From positions 11,380-75,379 of the forward strand of contig NZ_LSIC01000113.1 of NCBI RefSeq assembly GCF_001556045.1: a DNA stretch of 64,000 nt, given 5' to 3'. Below, piece by piece: positions 17,258 to 27,293 of this stretch. Made by a program: the position numbers and the translations under genes. How positions within the stretch are numbered: the first letter of the stretch is position 1; the number at the start of each line of letters is the position of its first letter. The notes beneath the pieces were generated by a model. That model worked only from the letters and a program-made list of their open reading frames with translations, ran no database searches and had not been told where the DNA came from. Source of the stretch: Bradyrhizobium sp. CCH5-F6. GTDB taxonomy: Bacteria > Pseudomonadota > Alphaproteobacteria > Rhizobiales > Xanthobacteraceae.

Positions 17258-19795
17258 ATGTTTTGCGTGAAAATACCAAGAACGCTTCGCGTTGGTAAGA
17301 ACGGGATCAAGTCGACCGCTGAAGAATGCCAATCCGGAAAGGTGTCTGCGGTGGCTGGGCTGATTGCTGTCGCATCGTTCTCCGGCGCAAAAGCCCAGCA
17401 ATCCGATCTCCCTCCCGTGACGGTCGACGCGCCGATTCAGCGGCCGCGGCCCAAGGCATCGAAGCCGTCACCCGACCAGATCCGGGCTCGCGATGCGCTC
17501 CGGCGCGCACCGACCCGGCAAACGACGCAGGCTCCGCCTCCGGCCGCCGGAAGCCGGGCTCCCGATCGCAACCCGTATGCCGATCCGTCCGCTCCCTACA
17601 AGGTCGACCATCTACAGGCAGGCGGCAAATTTCCAGAGCCGCTGCTCAATACGCCGAAGACGGTGACCGTTCTCAGCAAGGAGGTGCTCGCGGACAAGAA
17701 CGCGACATCGCTGAAGCAGGCGATTCTGAGCACGGCCGGCGTCACGCTCGGCACCGGCGAAGGCGGAAATGCCTTTGGCGACCGCTTCTTCATCCGCGGT
17801 TTTGACGCGCGCAATGACATCTTCATCGACGGCGTGCGCGATTCCGGCGTCAGCGTGCGCGAGAACTTCTTCACCGAGCAGGTCGAGATCTTGCGCGGTC
17901 CGGGCTCGTCATTTGCAGGCCGCGGCACCACCGGCGGCGCGATCAACATCGTAACCAAGCAGGCCACGACCGATGGCAATTTCTACAACATGGACACGAC
18001 GTTCGGCACCGACAGGACCAAGCGCGTCGTGCTCGACGTCAACCAGGTCATCAACCCGACCTGGGGGGTGCGCGCCGGCGGACTGTTCCAGGATGCCGGC
18101 GTGGCCGGCCGGGACTATGTCACCGACAATCGCAACGGCGGCTTTCTGGCAACGACGTGGACGCCGACCGATGCTGTCAAGATCTACGCCAACTACATCC
18201 ACACCGAGCTGACCGGCTTCCCGGATTTCGGCGTTCCCTATTACCGGCCGAGCACGGCGACTACGGCCGGCGGCCCGTTCCCGGACTTCGGCTCGAACCG
18301 CAGGAATTGGTACGGCTTTGTTAACCGCGATTTCTCCCGGACGGGCCAGGACATCGGGACACTCAATGCCGAATTCCAGGTGACGCCCGACGTGCTGATC
18401 ACCAACAAGTTCCGCGACTCGCACTCGACGCAGAACTACATCGGGACGCTGCCGGAAGCGCCGGTCATTGCCACTCCGCTCTCGGCCTCGACGCTCAGCG
18501 CCAACCCGCAGAGCCGCTACCAGGCCACCGACGTGATTGCCAACCAGACCGAGGCGACCTACAAATTTACGGACAATGCCGGCTTCAAGCATACCGCGCT
18601 GGGCGGCTTCGAATACGACCGGGAGAGGTCGTCGATCGACCGCTATCTCGGCCTCAGCTCGGAAGCGCTGCCCGGCGGCTTTAGCGGGAACGGTTCGCTG
18701 GCGGGCGTGAGCGTGTTCTATCCGCAGTTCACCAACCTCCCCTTCGGTGTGCCGTTTGGCCTCTCGGGATTGCCGACCAAGATCGCGATCGACACCAAGA
18801 GCATCTACGTCATCGATTCCGCCAACTACAACGACCTACTGATCCTCAATGGCGGCGTCCGCTATGACGACTACAACATCAAGGTGAACGGCTACGGCAC
18901 CGTCAACGGCGTCGCCAACGTCTTCGGTCAGCAAGAGCAGCATACGGGGATGCCGAACTTCAACCTCGGCCTGACGCTAAAGCCCTTGCCGAACGGAAGC
19001 GTCTACGCCGCCTACGCCACATCGTCGAACCCGGTCGGCGCGGAGTTCGACGGCACCAGCATCCAGTATGGCGGCCTTGCACCGGTGCTGAACGGCAATC
19101 CGCCTCAGATCTTCGGTCCGGAGAAGAACAGGGCGATCGAAATCGGCACCAAGTGGGAATTGTTCGACCGGCACGCGCTGCTGACCGCCGCACTGTTCCA
19201 GACCGAAAAGGAAAACGCACGCGAGTCACGCAACATCACGGCCGCAACTGCGACCGCGGCGTGTCCCTACCCAGCCGGCACCACCGGTACCGTCTCCTGC
19301 CTCAGCGCGGGCGCGGCCTATCGCATCCGCGGCATCGATCTCGGCCTTGGCGGCAACATCACCGACAAATGGAGCGTCATGGCGGGACTCGTGCTGATGC
19401 AGTCCGAGGTCACGAAGTCCAACATCCCGCCCGCCAATACCACGCTCTATGCAACCAATGTCGGCCGGCCGCTTGCGAACGTGGCGCACCAGTCGTTGAG
19501 CCTGCTCAGCAAATACCAGGTGACTGATGTCTGGGAGCTTGGCGGCCAGGCCGTCTATCGTTCGAAGGTATATGGCGGCACGTTCCTCGCCGCCAACCAA
19601 GGCACATCGATCCCGAGCTACTGGCGCTTCGACGCCTTTGCCGAGGCGAAGATCAACCAGAACTGGAAGCTGAAGGTTCACGTCAACAACATCTTCGACA
19701 AGCGCTACTACGATGCGCTGTATCAGAGCGCCGCACCGTTCGTCTTCCAAGCTCCAGGACGCGCAGCCTATCTTGTGATTTCAGCGCGATACTAA
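17258..19795 (+). CDS. TonB-dependent siderophore receptor
   Basis: An 845-residue outer-membrane receptor. The N-terminus holds a signal segment (residues about 30-46, ending AKAQ) and a TonB-box-like DLPPVTVDAP. A plug domain follows (TPKTVTVLSKEVLADKNATSLKQ, then RFFIRGFDARNDIFIDGVRD and VEILRGPGS), and then a 22-strand-type barrel ending in an aromatic residue (ISARY). The plug pattern is that of ferric catecholate/hydroxamate siderophore receptors. No ExbB/D, TonB or siderophore gene is adjacent. Two internal Cys (in CPYPAGTTGTVSC) may form a loop disulfide. Length is normal. Confidence 0.88.
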   Translation: MFCVKIPRTLRVGKNGIKSTAEECQSGKVSAVAGLIAVASFSGAKAQQSDLPPVTVDAPIQRPRPKASKPSPDQIRARDALRRAPTRQTTQAPPPAAGSRAPDRNPYADPSAPYKVDHLQAGGKFPEPLLNTPKTVTVLSKEVLADKNATSLKQAILSTAGVTLGTGEGGNAFGDRFFIRGFDARNDIFIDGVRDSGVSVRENFFTEQVEILRGPGSSFAGRGTTGGAINIVTKQATTDGNFYNMDTTFGTDRTKRVVLDVNQVINPTWGVRAGGLFQDAGVAGRDYVTDNRNGGFLATTWTPTDAVKIYANYIHTELTGFPDFGVPYYRPSTATTAGGPFPDFGSNRRNWYGFVNRDFSRTGQDIGTLNAEFQVTPDVLITNKFRDSHSTQNYIGTLPEAPVIATPLSASTLSANPQSRYQATDVIANQTEATYKFTDNAGFKHTALGGFEYDRERSSIDRYLGLSSEALPGGFSGNGSLAGVSVFYPQFTNLPFGVPFGLSGLPTKIAIDTKSIYVIDSANYNDLLILNGGVRYDDYNIKVNGYGTVNGVANVFGQQEQHTGMPNFNLGLTLKPLPNGSVYAAYATSSNPVGAEFDGTSIQYGGLAPVLNGNPPQIFGPEKNRAIEIGTKWELFDRHALLTAALFQTEKENARESRNITAATATAACPYPAGTTGTVSCLSAGAAYRIRGIDLGLGGNITDKWSVMAGLVLMQSEVTKSNIPPANTTLYATNVGRPLANVAHQSLSLLSKYQVTDVWELGGQAVYRSKVYGGTFLAANQGTSIPSYWRFDAFAEAKINQNWKLKVHVNNIFDKRYYDALYQSAAPFVFQAPGRAAYLVISARY

Positions 19796-19983
19796 GTCGG
19801 AAAGGTGTGAGCTGGCAGTTGGTCAATTCACGCTATTCACCGCCACGGCGGGATATGCCTATCACACCCAAAAACCACCGCATTTGTTACGATGCACCAA
19901 AGAAGTCGCGCTCAGTTCGCTATAAAGCTATAAGCTTGTTTCAGAACGAGTGATTGAGTCGTCCTTCCTTATGGTGAGCCGAA

Positions 19984-20343
19984 ATGAAGCGCGAGCCGGG
20001 CCGGGATCGGCTCACTGCTGAAAAACGGAACCGCGCCGCGAAAGAGCGGCAAACGCCCTGCTTCACCCTGGAAATAAATCAGAGGCCGGTGTTGGTTTTC
20101 ACTGCGCCGTCCTTGTCGAGCGCCATGAGACGCATTTCTGAGGATTGGTTCGTCGAAGAGCTAGGACGAATGCGCTCAGTCGGATGCTCACTTCTGAGAA
20201 CACGCGACCAACGTCAAATCAGACCTGCGAACCCGGAGGAGGCAACGAGGCTGGAGTTGGAACGTAGCTTGGACCGGGCTCGTGGCGAGGATACGAAGTA
20301 TGCGTTTGCCTTCCTCATCCCGATCGACAAAGATCCAAACTGA
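19984..20343 (+). CDS. Hypothetical protein, 119 aa
   Basis: A soluble, charged 119-residue protein with no signal peptide or membrane segment. The middle (PVLVFTAPSLSSAMRRISEDWFVEELGRM) looks like a small alpha/beta fold but no family is recognised. The ATG has no strong ribosome site. It stands alone after the TonB receptor and before a 327-base spacer; it may be a small conserved rhizobial orphan. Confidence 0.5.
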   Translation: MKREPGRDRLTAEKRNRAAKERQTPCFTLEINQRPVLVFTAPSLSSAMRRISEDWFVEELGRMRSVGCSLLRTRDQRQIRPANPEEATRLELERSLDRARGEDTKYAFAFLIPIDKDPN

Positions 20344-20670
20344 CGCGCGTCTAACGACCTCGCGGAGCCGGATTTGTTCCAGCTACGGCTGACGGACGAA
20401 ACATCGCGGGAGTGGAAAGTACATAAGCGTTGCGGCGATCAATCCGTCCGCAACAGTTCTGGAAATCTGGGGAAAGCACACGCGGATCCCAGGCCGGCAC
20501 TTCACCGTACGCAGGCCTACTCATTCAAATGGGCAAGTCAAGCCTGCCGAAAGGGCGGGGCTAGAGTTTGAGTGAAACAAACCCAACTTAACCTAGCGGG
20601 CAACTTAATAACTTAGACTGCAAGCCGGAATTCGTGTGGTTCCCGTCGGACAGCCGCCTGGGCTCTTTTG
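20344..20670. other. Intergenic, no supported gene
   Basis: No open frame with coding character, no hairpin of note and no recognised regulatory site were seen in this 327-base spacer between a plus-strand hypothetical gene and the minus-strand DUF1236 gene. Confidence 0.4.
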
Positions 20671-21015
20671 TCAGTCAAAATGATGGATCACTCGTCGCGT
20701 CGAATGATCAACAATCACGGGCCTCTCGTTGAGGAGACCGTATCCGTAGTGGCTTCCGTGCGGGACGCGCGTAGCAAGCGTGTCAGGAAGGGGATGAAGC
20801 TCCATTGCGTCCGGAACGACATCTCCGACATGGGCATGAAAGTGAGGATCGCGGAACGAACTGTAGTGCTGATGTCTAAAATGCTGGTGGAGCATTTCCC
20901 TATGTTCTGTAGTGAAAGTGGGTGCGCCATCATGATGATGCTGCGCGGTTGCGACGCCTGCCGAAGCCAACAGAAAAGCGGACCCGGCGATTGAGAAAAT
21001 AGTCAGTCGTTTCAT
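20671..21015 (-). CDS. DUF1236-type secreted protein, His rich
   Basis: A 114-residue exported protein. A signal peptide (residues 1-24, ending ATAQ) is followed by a histidine-rich half (HHHDG, HQHFRHQHYSSF, HFHAHVGD). The C-terminus, VPDAMELHPLPDTLATRVP to RPVIVDHSTRRVIHHF, follows the DUF1236 pattern common in Bradyrhizobium. The second of two nearby ATGs (21015) has GAGG at a proper 7-base distance and is preferred. The histidines might bind metal, but this is only suggested by composition. Confidence 0.75.
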   Translation of the reverse strand: MKRLTIFSIAGSAFLLASAGVATAQHHHDGAPTFTTEHREMLHQHFRHQHYSSFRDPHFHAHVGDVVPDAMELHPLPDTLATRVPHGSHYGYGLLNERPVIVDHSTRRVIHHFD

Positions 21016-21243
21016 CTGCATACCTCGGCTTTAGAATGGCGGCGAATAATCAAGCTACGTATCGGCATTCAAAGGGTCGTGGCATTGCGACAAATGGAAC
21101 CATTCAAATACCATCCGAACAATATACAAAATTCCGAGATTTGTGAATTGCCTCGTCTATGCTGGGCTGTTTTGGAACGCCATAGCGGCAATTCGACTTG
21201 CGCAAGACGACGATTGCTTGGCGGATCCGAGGGCAGCGAACCA

Positions 21244-23109
21244 CTATGCTTGAGCCTTGATTAGAGTGTCCATCATTGTTTGCACAACAGACATGATGCG
21301 CGCATTGGCGGCGTAAGCGTTCTGCAACTGGATCAGGTTCGACATCTCCGCGTCCAGGTTGACGCTGGAGGTCGAGTTGAACTTGGCTTGCAACGTAGAA
21401 ACCACGACGCTCTGCCCCTGCTGCAGCTGCGTCGCCTGAGTCGATGCATTGCTCTGCACGCTCAGGAATTGCTGCAGATAGCGCGAAACTGAACCGGTGA
21501 AGGGTTGCCCTGTTGAGCCGAGCCCGGTCTGCGGCGAGTACGAGAATACGGCATTGGTGAGCTGGGAATAGAGGTAGTCCGAACGCGTGGTGTCGCCGGC
21601 TGGCGTCTGCGGCGAGGTGCTATAGATCGACATCTTGGTCGGATCGCTCAGTACCGCCGCGTTCACCTGGATGCGCCCGGCAAGTCCCGTCATCTGCGAG
21701 CCGGCCGCGGTGATCGCGCCGGTATAGAGCGCGCCGCCGTCGGTGAAGAGCGGCAGCTGCGGATTGCCCGACGCCAGCGACGAGATGGTCTTGGTGAGCG
21801 AGGCACTGTTGACGGCCGCCGAGCCCGTGCCGTCGTCGCGGATTTGCAACGTCGCGCCGGAGGTGGCGAACGTCAAAGGCGTGCCTCCGAAAACAGAGTT
21901 GAGCGTTGCCAAGATCGAGGTCATGCCTCCGCTGAAGTCGACCCCGACCTTGAGAGGGTTGGCATTCCCCGCGTTTTGGAGCGGCAATGCCGCGGGGTCA
22001 GTCACGTTGACGAGCGTGATCTGGCGCTGGGTATTGCTCGTTTTATCCGTATAGGTCAGATTGACGGTGTTGCCGGGCAAGGCGCCTGACAGATTGACGT
22101 CGAAGCCGGCAGGCGGTCCCGTTACAGCCTTGCCGGCCGCGGTCTGGTCTGACAACGCGCTCGCAATTGCTGCGGCGAGCTGGTCGATTTGGGTCTGCGC
22201 TTGCACCAGCGTCTGGTCGCGCAGCTTGATATCTGCGGCGATCTGACCCGAGGATACCACATTGTTGGCGACCACATCGATCGAAGAGCCATTGGGCAGC
22301 TTGACGTTCAGCGCGCCGACGCCGGACTTGGCCGGATTGGGATCGTAAAGCGCGATCGCATTGAGTGCGCCTCTCGAAGAGAAGGCGAACTGCGATGCGA
22401 GATCGGCGCCGACGAGCTGAATGCCCGTGGTTGTGAAGATGTTGGCCTGATTCGAAGCGTCGGTTACGACCCGCACGTCGACGTATTTCGACAGCGTGTT
22501 GATCGCCTGGTCGCGCTGGTCCATCAGCGTTGCGGCGGACGGATCGTTCAGGGCCAGGCCCTGAAGCTTTCCGTTAATGGCTGCGATCTGCGTCATAGCC
22601 GCGTTGGCCTGCTGCGCCGAGATGCCGAGGTCCTGCTCGACGTTGGAGCGCAGCGACTGGATTCCCTTCGTGGACACGTTGAGCTGCTGCGCCAATGCCT
22701 GAGCGGCTGAGATCGCTACGGTCTGCGCCGACTGCGCGCCTGCACTCGTCGACAGCGCCTGCAATGCGCTGGTCAGCTTGTTGAGCCCGCTTTCGAGCGT
22801 GCCGCTGCCGCCGGGGTTGCCATAGACGCTCTGCAACTGCTTCAGGATGTTGGCCATTTGATCGGCGTAGCCAGCGCCCCCGGTCTCCGTACGGAGCTGG
22901 TCCTGCACATAACGATCGAGCTCGCGGCTGACGCCGGTGGTGATAACCGAGGATCCGAAGTCGCCGGTCGTGACCTCGATCTGGTTCGGCGTCTGGGCGA
23001 CGTAACCTGGCGTCTGCGAGTTGGCGACGTTCGACGAGACGATCGAGAGTGCGGCCTGGTTGGCACGCAGGCCACTCATCGCACTGGCCAAGGCTGAATT
23101 CAAACCCAT
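21244..23109 (-). CDS. flgK: Flagellar hook-associated protein 1 (FlgK)
   Basis: A 621-residue hook-filament junction protein. The N-terminal rod-type motif (LASAMSGLRANQAALSIVSSNVANSQTPGY) and the C-terminal coiled region (NLDAEMSNLIQLQNAYAANARIMSVVQTMMDTLI) are both intact, so the protein can form the FlgK D0 domain. Length fits alphaproteobacterial FlgK. Its usual partners (flgE, flgL, flaF, flbT) are not adjacent: the neighbours are a DUF1236 gene and a broken pilus gene, so it is an isolated flagellar gene. Confidence 0.92.
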   Translation of the reverse strand: MGLNSALASAMSGLRANQAALSIVSSNVANSQTPGYVAQTPNQIEVTTGDFGSSVITTGVSRELDRYVQDQLRTETGGAGYADQMANILKQLQSVYGNPGGSGTLESGLNKLTSALQALSTSAGAQSAQTVAISAAQALAQQLNVSTKGIQSLRSNVEQDLGISAQQANAAMTQIAAINGKLQGLALNDPSAATLMDQRDQAINTLSKYVDVRVVTDASNQANIFTTTGIQLVGADLASQFAFSSRGALNAIALYDPNPAKSGVGALNVKLPNGSSIDVVANNVVSSGQIAADIKLRDQTLVQAQTQIDQLAAAIASALSDQTAAGKAVTGPPAGFDVNLSGALPGNTVNLTYTDKTSNTQRQITLVNVTDPAALPLQNAGNANPLKVGVDFSGGMTSILATLNSVFGGTPLTFATSGATLQIRDDGTGSAAVNSASLTKTISSLASGNPQLPLFTDGGALYTGAITAAGSQMTGLAGRIQVNAAVLSDPTKMSIYSTSPQTPAGDTTRSDYLYSQLTNAVFSYSPQTGLGSTGQPFTGSVSRYLQQFLSVQSNASTQATQLQQGQSVVVSTLQAKFNSTSSVNLDAEMSNLIQLQNAYAANARIMSVVQTMMDTLIKAQA

Positions 23110-23283
23110 GTTAGCCGCCGCTCACTACCGTAAATATTCATTGAGCCTGTCTCCGTGCATCACGGCCGGTCGATCTCTCTTCCGCCCATGATCAGCCGAG
23201 AGAAGGCAAGCGCGATGCCATTGCGGAATCAGTTGCAAAATCAATGCTAAGATGACGCGATTGCGGTGATTTGACAGGGGTAA

Positions 23284-23300
23284 TTTGCCGGATCGGCAAA
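23284..23300. promoter_or_regulatory. Inverted repeat upstream of flgK
   Basis: TTTGCCG (23284-23290) and CGGCAAA (23294-23300) form a perfect inverted repeat around GAT, 175 bases upstream of the flgK start. It could be a regulator site or a hairpin in the leader. The remaining 23110-23567 spacer shows no supported gene. Confidence 0.35.
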
Positions 23301-23567
23301 GATTGCCCGGTTGATCCTGCAATTTCAGGCATCCAGGGGCGCTAACGATAGCCTGGCCAAGCGCCGTGCCCGATTGATGCGCATGGCCGTGGTTGCGGCG
23401 ACATCAGAGGCGTTGACGGTACAACTTCCCTCGCGCTCGGGAAAATCTGCGCGCGCTTGATTAAAGCTTTCGACGTTGAGTGCGTCGCCAACATGCATTT
23501 GTGAGCTATGGATCAGCTGGTTTGTTTAGTGGGTAAAGCTGCGCCAACGTGTCTCGTATACGCTTCA

Positions 23568-23582
23568 TTAACCATACTTTGA
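23568..23582 (+). promoter_or_regulatory. Near-consensus CtrA box before cpaB remnant
   Basis: TTAA-N7-TTGA, one base off the CtrA full-site consensus TTAA-N7-TTAA, ends 49 bases before the cpaB-like ATG at 23632. CtrA controls pilus and flagellar genes in alphaproteobacteria, and exact boxes occur before flgB and fliQ in this window. Confidence 0.4.
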
Positions 23583-23631
23583 CAAATGACTGCTCAACTG
23601 GGAGCTGGACGCCGCATGATTGTAAAGCGAA

Positions 23632-24225
23632 ATGGGTAAGGCACGCACCGTAATCCTGGTGGCCGCCACTGGTGCCGGCGAAGCCGCGCGCCTCGCCGGC
23701 TGCTCCGACAAGTCAGCCCCGCCTCCCGCCGCCCGGTCGTACAGCTTCCCATCATTGACGTCCTCGTCGCCAAGAACGCCATCGGCCCCCGGCCAGCCCG
23801 TCAAGCCGGAAGAGGTCCCGTGGCAGACCTGCCCGGCCGTGACCGCCAGCGCCACCTTCATTCGCCGCACCGATCGTCCATCGGAAACACCCAGGCTCGG
23901 CGCGATCGCACGTGCTTCCTTAATGCGGGGTGAGACATCCGCGACCAGAAGTAGGTTAAGGCCGACTTCTGCGGCGTCAGGGCTGCGATGCTGCCGCCTG
24001 ACGTCCGCGCCGTCGCCGGCCCGAACCGTCCTGCTCGAGGTCACGCCGGAACAGACCGAGACGCTCGCCCGTGCGCGCCAGAGTGGCACGCTGTGGTTGG
24101 CGCTGCGCAGCATCTCCGACGCCAATGCCAAGGAACCCGCGTCGGATGAGCCGACACGCAAGCGCGGCGAGAGCATCTCGATCATCCGGTTCGGCGTGCC
24201 GAGCCAGATGACGGCACAGAAGTGA
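23632..24225 (+). pseudogene. cpaB: Degraded cpaB (RcpC-type Flp pilus assembly) gene
   Basis: The frame starts and ends like CpaB: GQPVKPEEVPWQT, SATFIRRTDRPSET, AIARASLM, then TPEQTETLARARQSGTLWLALRSI and RGESISIIRFGV. Around 23755-23795 the CpaB motif DVLVAKNAIG is read only in another frame, and the middle (after about residue 95) is scrambled and shortened, so at 197 codons it lacks much of the SAF domain. Two or more frameshifts and an internal deletion make a working protein unlikely. It directly precedes cpaC, whose start overlaps its stop region. Confidence 0.75.
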
Positions 24226-24227
24226 CG

Positions 24228-25721
24228 ATGAGGACTTTCGATATGAAATGCCGGGTCACCACGGCGAGCTTGCGGACCATGATTATCCGCGCCCTGTCGA
24301 TTTCCGCAGCGGCCGCGTTGACTCTCAACCCGGTGCTGACGCCGGTGATCGCCGACGATTATCGCCCGGCGGCGCAGGTTTCCGCCGCCGACGGCCAGAT
24401 GAACGCGCGTTTCCTGTCGCTCGGCATCGGCAAGTCGATCGTGATCGACCTGCCGCGGGACATCAAGGACGTGCTGGTGGCCGATCCCAAGATCGCCAAT
24501 GCGGTCGTGCGCTCGTCGCAGCGCGCCTACATCATCGGCGCTGCGGTCGGCCAGACCAACATCGTGTTCTTCGATTCCGCCGGCCAGCAGATCGCGTCCT
24601 ATGACATCGCGGTCAAGCGCGACCTCAACGGCGCGCGTGCCGCACTGAAGCAGATCCTGCCCAATTCCGATATCCAGATCGACGGCCTCGGCGAAGGCGT
24701 GGTCCTTACCGGTACCGCCCAGAGTCCGATCGAGGCGCAGCAGGCCAACGACATCGCCGCGCGCATTGCCGGTGGTGCCGACAAGGTCGTGAACTCGGTC
24801 GTCGTCCGCGGCCGCGACCAAGTCATGCTTAAGGTGACGGTCGCCGAAGTCGCGCGCAACATCATCAAGCAGCTCGGCATCGATCTCTCCGCAAACCTCA
24901 ATTACGGCACGGCGGTGGTGAATTTCGCTCACTCCAACCCGTTTACCGCCTACGGACGCAACCTGGTAGACGGCAACAACCTTACCACGAAGTTCGGCGC
25001 AACGCCGTCGGTGCAGACAGTCCTGCGAGCGATGGAAAGCGCTGGCGTTTTGCGCACCTTGGCGGAGCCGAATCTGACCGCGATCTCCGGCGAGTCGGCG
25101 ACCTTCATCGCCGGCGGCGAATTCCCGGTTCCAGCGGGCTATGCCTGCGATCCCACCACCCGTGTTTGCACCACCCAGATAAGTTTCAAAAAGTTCGGTA
25201 TCTCCCTGAACTTTACCCCGGTTGTGATGACCGAGGGTCGAATCAGCCTCCGTGTGATGACGGAAGTGTCGGACCTGTCGAACGAAAACGCGATCACGCT
25301 GTCACAGGCCGTGAGCTCGACGTCGGTCAACTCGTTGACGGTGCCCGCGATCAAGACCCGCCGCGTCGAGACTTCGCTGGAAATTCCGTCCGGTGGCGCG
25401 ATAGCGATGGCTGGCCTGATCCAGCAGCAGACCAAGCAAGCAGCCAGCGGCCTGCCAGGCCTGATGCAGCTTCCGATCCTCGGCTCACTTTTCCGCAGCC
25501 GCGACTTCGTCAACAACACGACTGAGCTAATCGTGATTGTGGCGCCTTATATCGTCCGCGCAGTCGCGCAAAAGGATCTGTCGCGCCCGGATGACGGCTT
25601 TGCGGCGCCTTCGGATGCGCAGGCAGAATTGCTCGGCAACATCAACCGCATCTATGGCGTGCCCCGTCGGACCGAGCCGGCGCGCAAATACGGGGGCTCC
25701 TACGGGTTCATTGTTGACTAA
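24228..25721 (+). CDS. cpaC: Tad/Flp pilus secretin CpaC (RcpA)
   Basis: A 497-residue outer-membrane secretin. A signal segment (residues about 18-43) is followed by an N-terminal pilus-associated domain (SIVIDLPRDIKDVLVADPKIA), a BON-type repeat (VVLTGTAQSPIEAQQA) and the secretin core (LRTLAEPNLTAISGESATFIAGGEFPVP, then RRVETSLEIPSGGAIAMAGLIQ and LPILGSLFRSRDF). Length is normal and the frame is intact. The ATG at 24228 is one of several close starts (GTG 24222, ATG 24243). No cpaA, cpaD-F, tadB/C or pilin gene is present, so the secretin is orphaned. Confidence 0.88.
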   Translation: MRTFDMKCRVTTASLRTMIIRALSISAAAALTLNPVLTPVIADDYRPAAQVSAADGQMNARFLSLGIGKSIVIDLPRDIKDVLVADPKIANAVVRSSQRAYIIGAAVGQTNIVFFDSAGQQIASYDIAVKRDLNGARAALKQILPNSDIQIDGLGEGVVLTGTAQSPIEAQQANDIAARIAGGADKVVNSVVVRGRDQVMLKVTVAEVARNIIKQLGIDLSANLNYGTAVVNFAHSNPFTAYGRNLVDGNNLTTKFGATPSVQTVLRAMESAGVLRTLAEPNLTAISGESATFIAGGEFPVPAGYACDPTTRVCTTQISFKKFGISLNFTPVVMTEGRISLRVMTEVSDLSNENAITLSQAVSSTSVNSLTVPAIKTRRVETSLEIPSGGAIAMAGLIQQQTKQAASGLPGLMQLPILGSLFRSRDFVNNTTELIVIVAPYIVRAVAQKDLSRPDDGFAAPSDAQAELLGNINRIYGVPRRTEPARKYGGSYGFIVD

Positions 25722-25964
25722 CCCAAATAGAATGCAAAAGCGATTTGTTGACCAGATTCCAGCGTTGGAAGTGCTTAGATCTGTGTTCGACGAAGCTCAA
25801 CCTAGCACGATAGGTGCGCTGTCCGATTTGCGTCGCCCGCTGATGCCGAGTGCTTCCATTTTCCGCGCTCGTGGTTCGTGCAACCCAAAAACGCGGATCG
25901 TCACCACCTGAGAACGCTCACCAGTCGTGAGGGAATCGGAGCCGTCATAGGAGAACGCATTGGC

Positions 25965-26480
25965 TCAAAACTCCAGCGCCAGCTTCAACCGAGCCTTGTC
26001 CAGGCGCTTCTTGATCGAAGCGAGTTTGATGCTGAACTCGCTCAGCTCCTTCTCGCAAAAATCCTGGAAAATAAATTCGCTGAGCGCGATTTCTTGCTCG
26101 GCCACGCTGGCAAGTTGCTGAACTGACGCTTTTGATAAAGCGAGCCGCATAACGCGGGCGTCTGCAGGACAAGGCTTCCGGCTTAAAAAGCCCATGTTCT
26201 CCAGCTTTTTTGATTGCGTTGTCACGAATGAAGCGTCGACATGCAACGTCTTGGCGACAACGTTGACGGGGATTCCGTCGTTTGCATCTTCATGGTCGGA
26301 AATGGCCAACAAGATCTTCCACTGCGGGCCGCTGATGTTGAGGGCTCTTGCCCGAATGCGATGAAGTTTCTCAATGGAGAAATTAATCGAGATTATCTCC
26401 CAGGTTAGGCGTTTCAGCGCGTCCTGCTTGCGCTGAGCCGGTTTCGAAGACGCGGGCGAAGTTCCCTCCTTGGGCTTCAT
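25965..26480 (-). CDS. MarR family transcriptional regulator
   Basis: A 171-residue winged helix-turn-helix protein of the MarR family. The recognition region (VNVVAKTLHVDASFVTTQSKKLENMGFLSRKP) and the wing with DARVMRLALS are clear, with long N- and C-terminal dimer helices. It lies 54 bases downstream of a small cytochrome c gene on the same strand and may be cotranscribed with it. No operator could be assigned. Confidence 0.82.
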   Translation of the reverse strand: MKPKEGTSPASSKPAQRKQDALKRLTWEIISINFSIEKLHRIRARALNISGPQWKILLAISDHEDANDGIPVNVVAKTLHVDASFVTTQSKKLENMGFLSRKPCPADARVMRLALSKASVQQLASVAEQEIALSEFIFQDFCEKELSEFSIKLASIKKRLDKARLKLALEF

Positions 26481-26534
26481 TCTTGCGAACTCTCAACGAA
26501 CGAGATGGGTAAACGAACATGAAAACTACCGCAA

Positions 26535-26972
26535 CTACATCCGGTGCGATCGAAAGCGGATGCCGTTGGCGACCTGCAGTTCTCTGACGTACTGTACGAT
26601 CGACATGATCTGCTGTGCGCTCACCTGCGGTTGAGGCGGCATGTTGCCATAAGACCAGTGGTGCTGGCGCACGCCGTTCTGGGCCGCGAACACAAAGGCC
26701 GCATCGGCATGATGGCCTGGATTGTAGATGTCGTGCACCAATGGCGGACCGTGGTCCGTACCCGCCGCCTTCAGGCCGTGGCAAGGCGCACAATTCGTAT
26801 CAAAAAGCGCCTTCCCCTCGCGCCCGGCGAAGGAGAGTTCTGGCTCCGTCACATCGACGATGTAGCTCTTGGGCTTTTCGGCCGGCGCGAGCAACTGCCA
26901 CATAGTGACCGCCACCCCAGCGCCCAGCAGTGCGACAATGAGGTATTTGGGAGCGTTGGCGACAAATGTCAT
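26535..26972 (-). CDS. Membrane-anchored c-type cytochrome
   Basis: A 145-residue monohaem cytochrome. One N-terminal membrane helix (residues 9-28) anchors a periplasmic domain with the haem motif CAPCH at 61-65 and a likely axial Met in GNMPPQPQ. The string DHGPPLVHDIYNPGHHADAAF is typical of small cytochromes encoded beside multicopper oxidases and copper-resistance genes. It probably passes electrons in the periplasm. Located upstream of the MarR gene. Confidence 0.85.
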   Translation of the reverse strand: MTFVANAPKYLIVALLGAGVAVTMWQLLAPAEKPKSYIVDVTEPELSFAGREGKALFDTNCAPCHGLKAAGTDHGPPLVHDIYNPGHHADAAFVFAAQNGVRQHHWSYGNMPPQPQVSAQQIMSIVQYVRELQVANGIRFRSHRM

Positions 26973-27293
26973 AGAGTTCTGTCTCTGGTCGTCGGGCTTG
27001 ATTGTTGTCGCAGGCGTTCAATGCTCGCGGTAGCGAAAATGCGTTCCGACTCTAGAACCGTGTGCCCGCGCCGAACAAGCCAGATATGCCCACGCTCGAT
27101 TGCACTTTCGCTCCAAATTCGCAGTCGTGACCGGTCGAGTTCCACCTCACCGGATCAAGATGGCGCGCTGCATTGTCTTGGGATCAGGGACGAGCGGCTG
27201 GCCAACTCATGCAGGCGGCCGCCAAGCAGTTTTGAGCTTAGAGGTTTGTCTCCCGGTCCTCACGCTTTCTCGAGGTTCTTGGCGTTTGCCGGC
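26973..27293. other. Intergenic, no supported gene
   Basis: Spacer between the cytochrome start and the end of the flgB remnant. Open frames here are antisense or lack coding character. It must hold the cytochrome/MarR promoter. Confidence 0.35.

Noticed and set aside
23568..24932. 454-codon minus-strand open frame
   Set aside because: Antisense to cpaB/cpaC; the plus strand has strong secretin motifs and the minus product has none.
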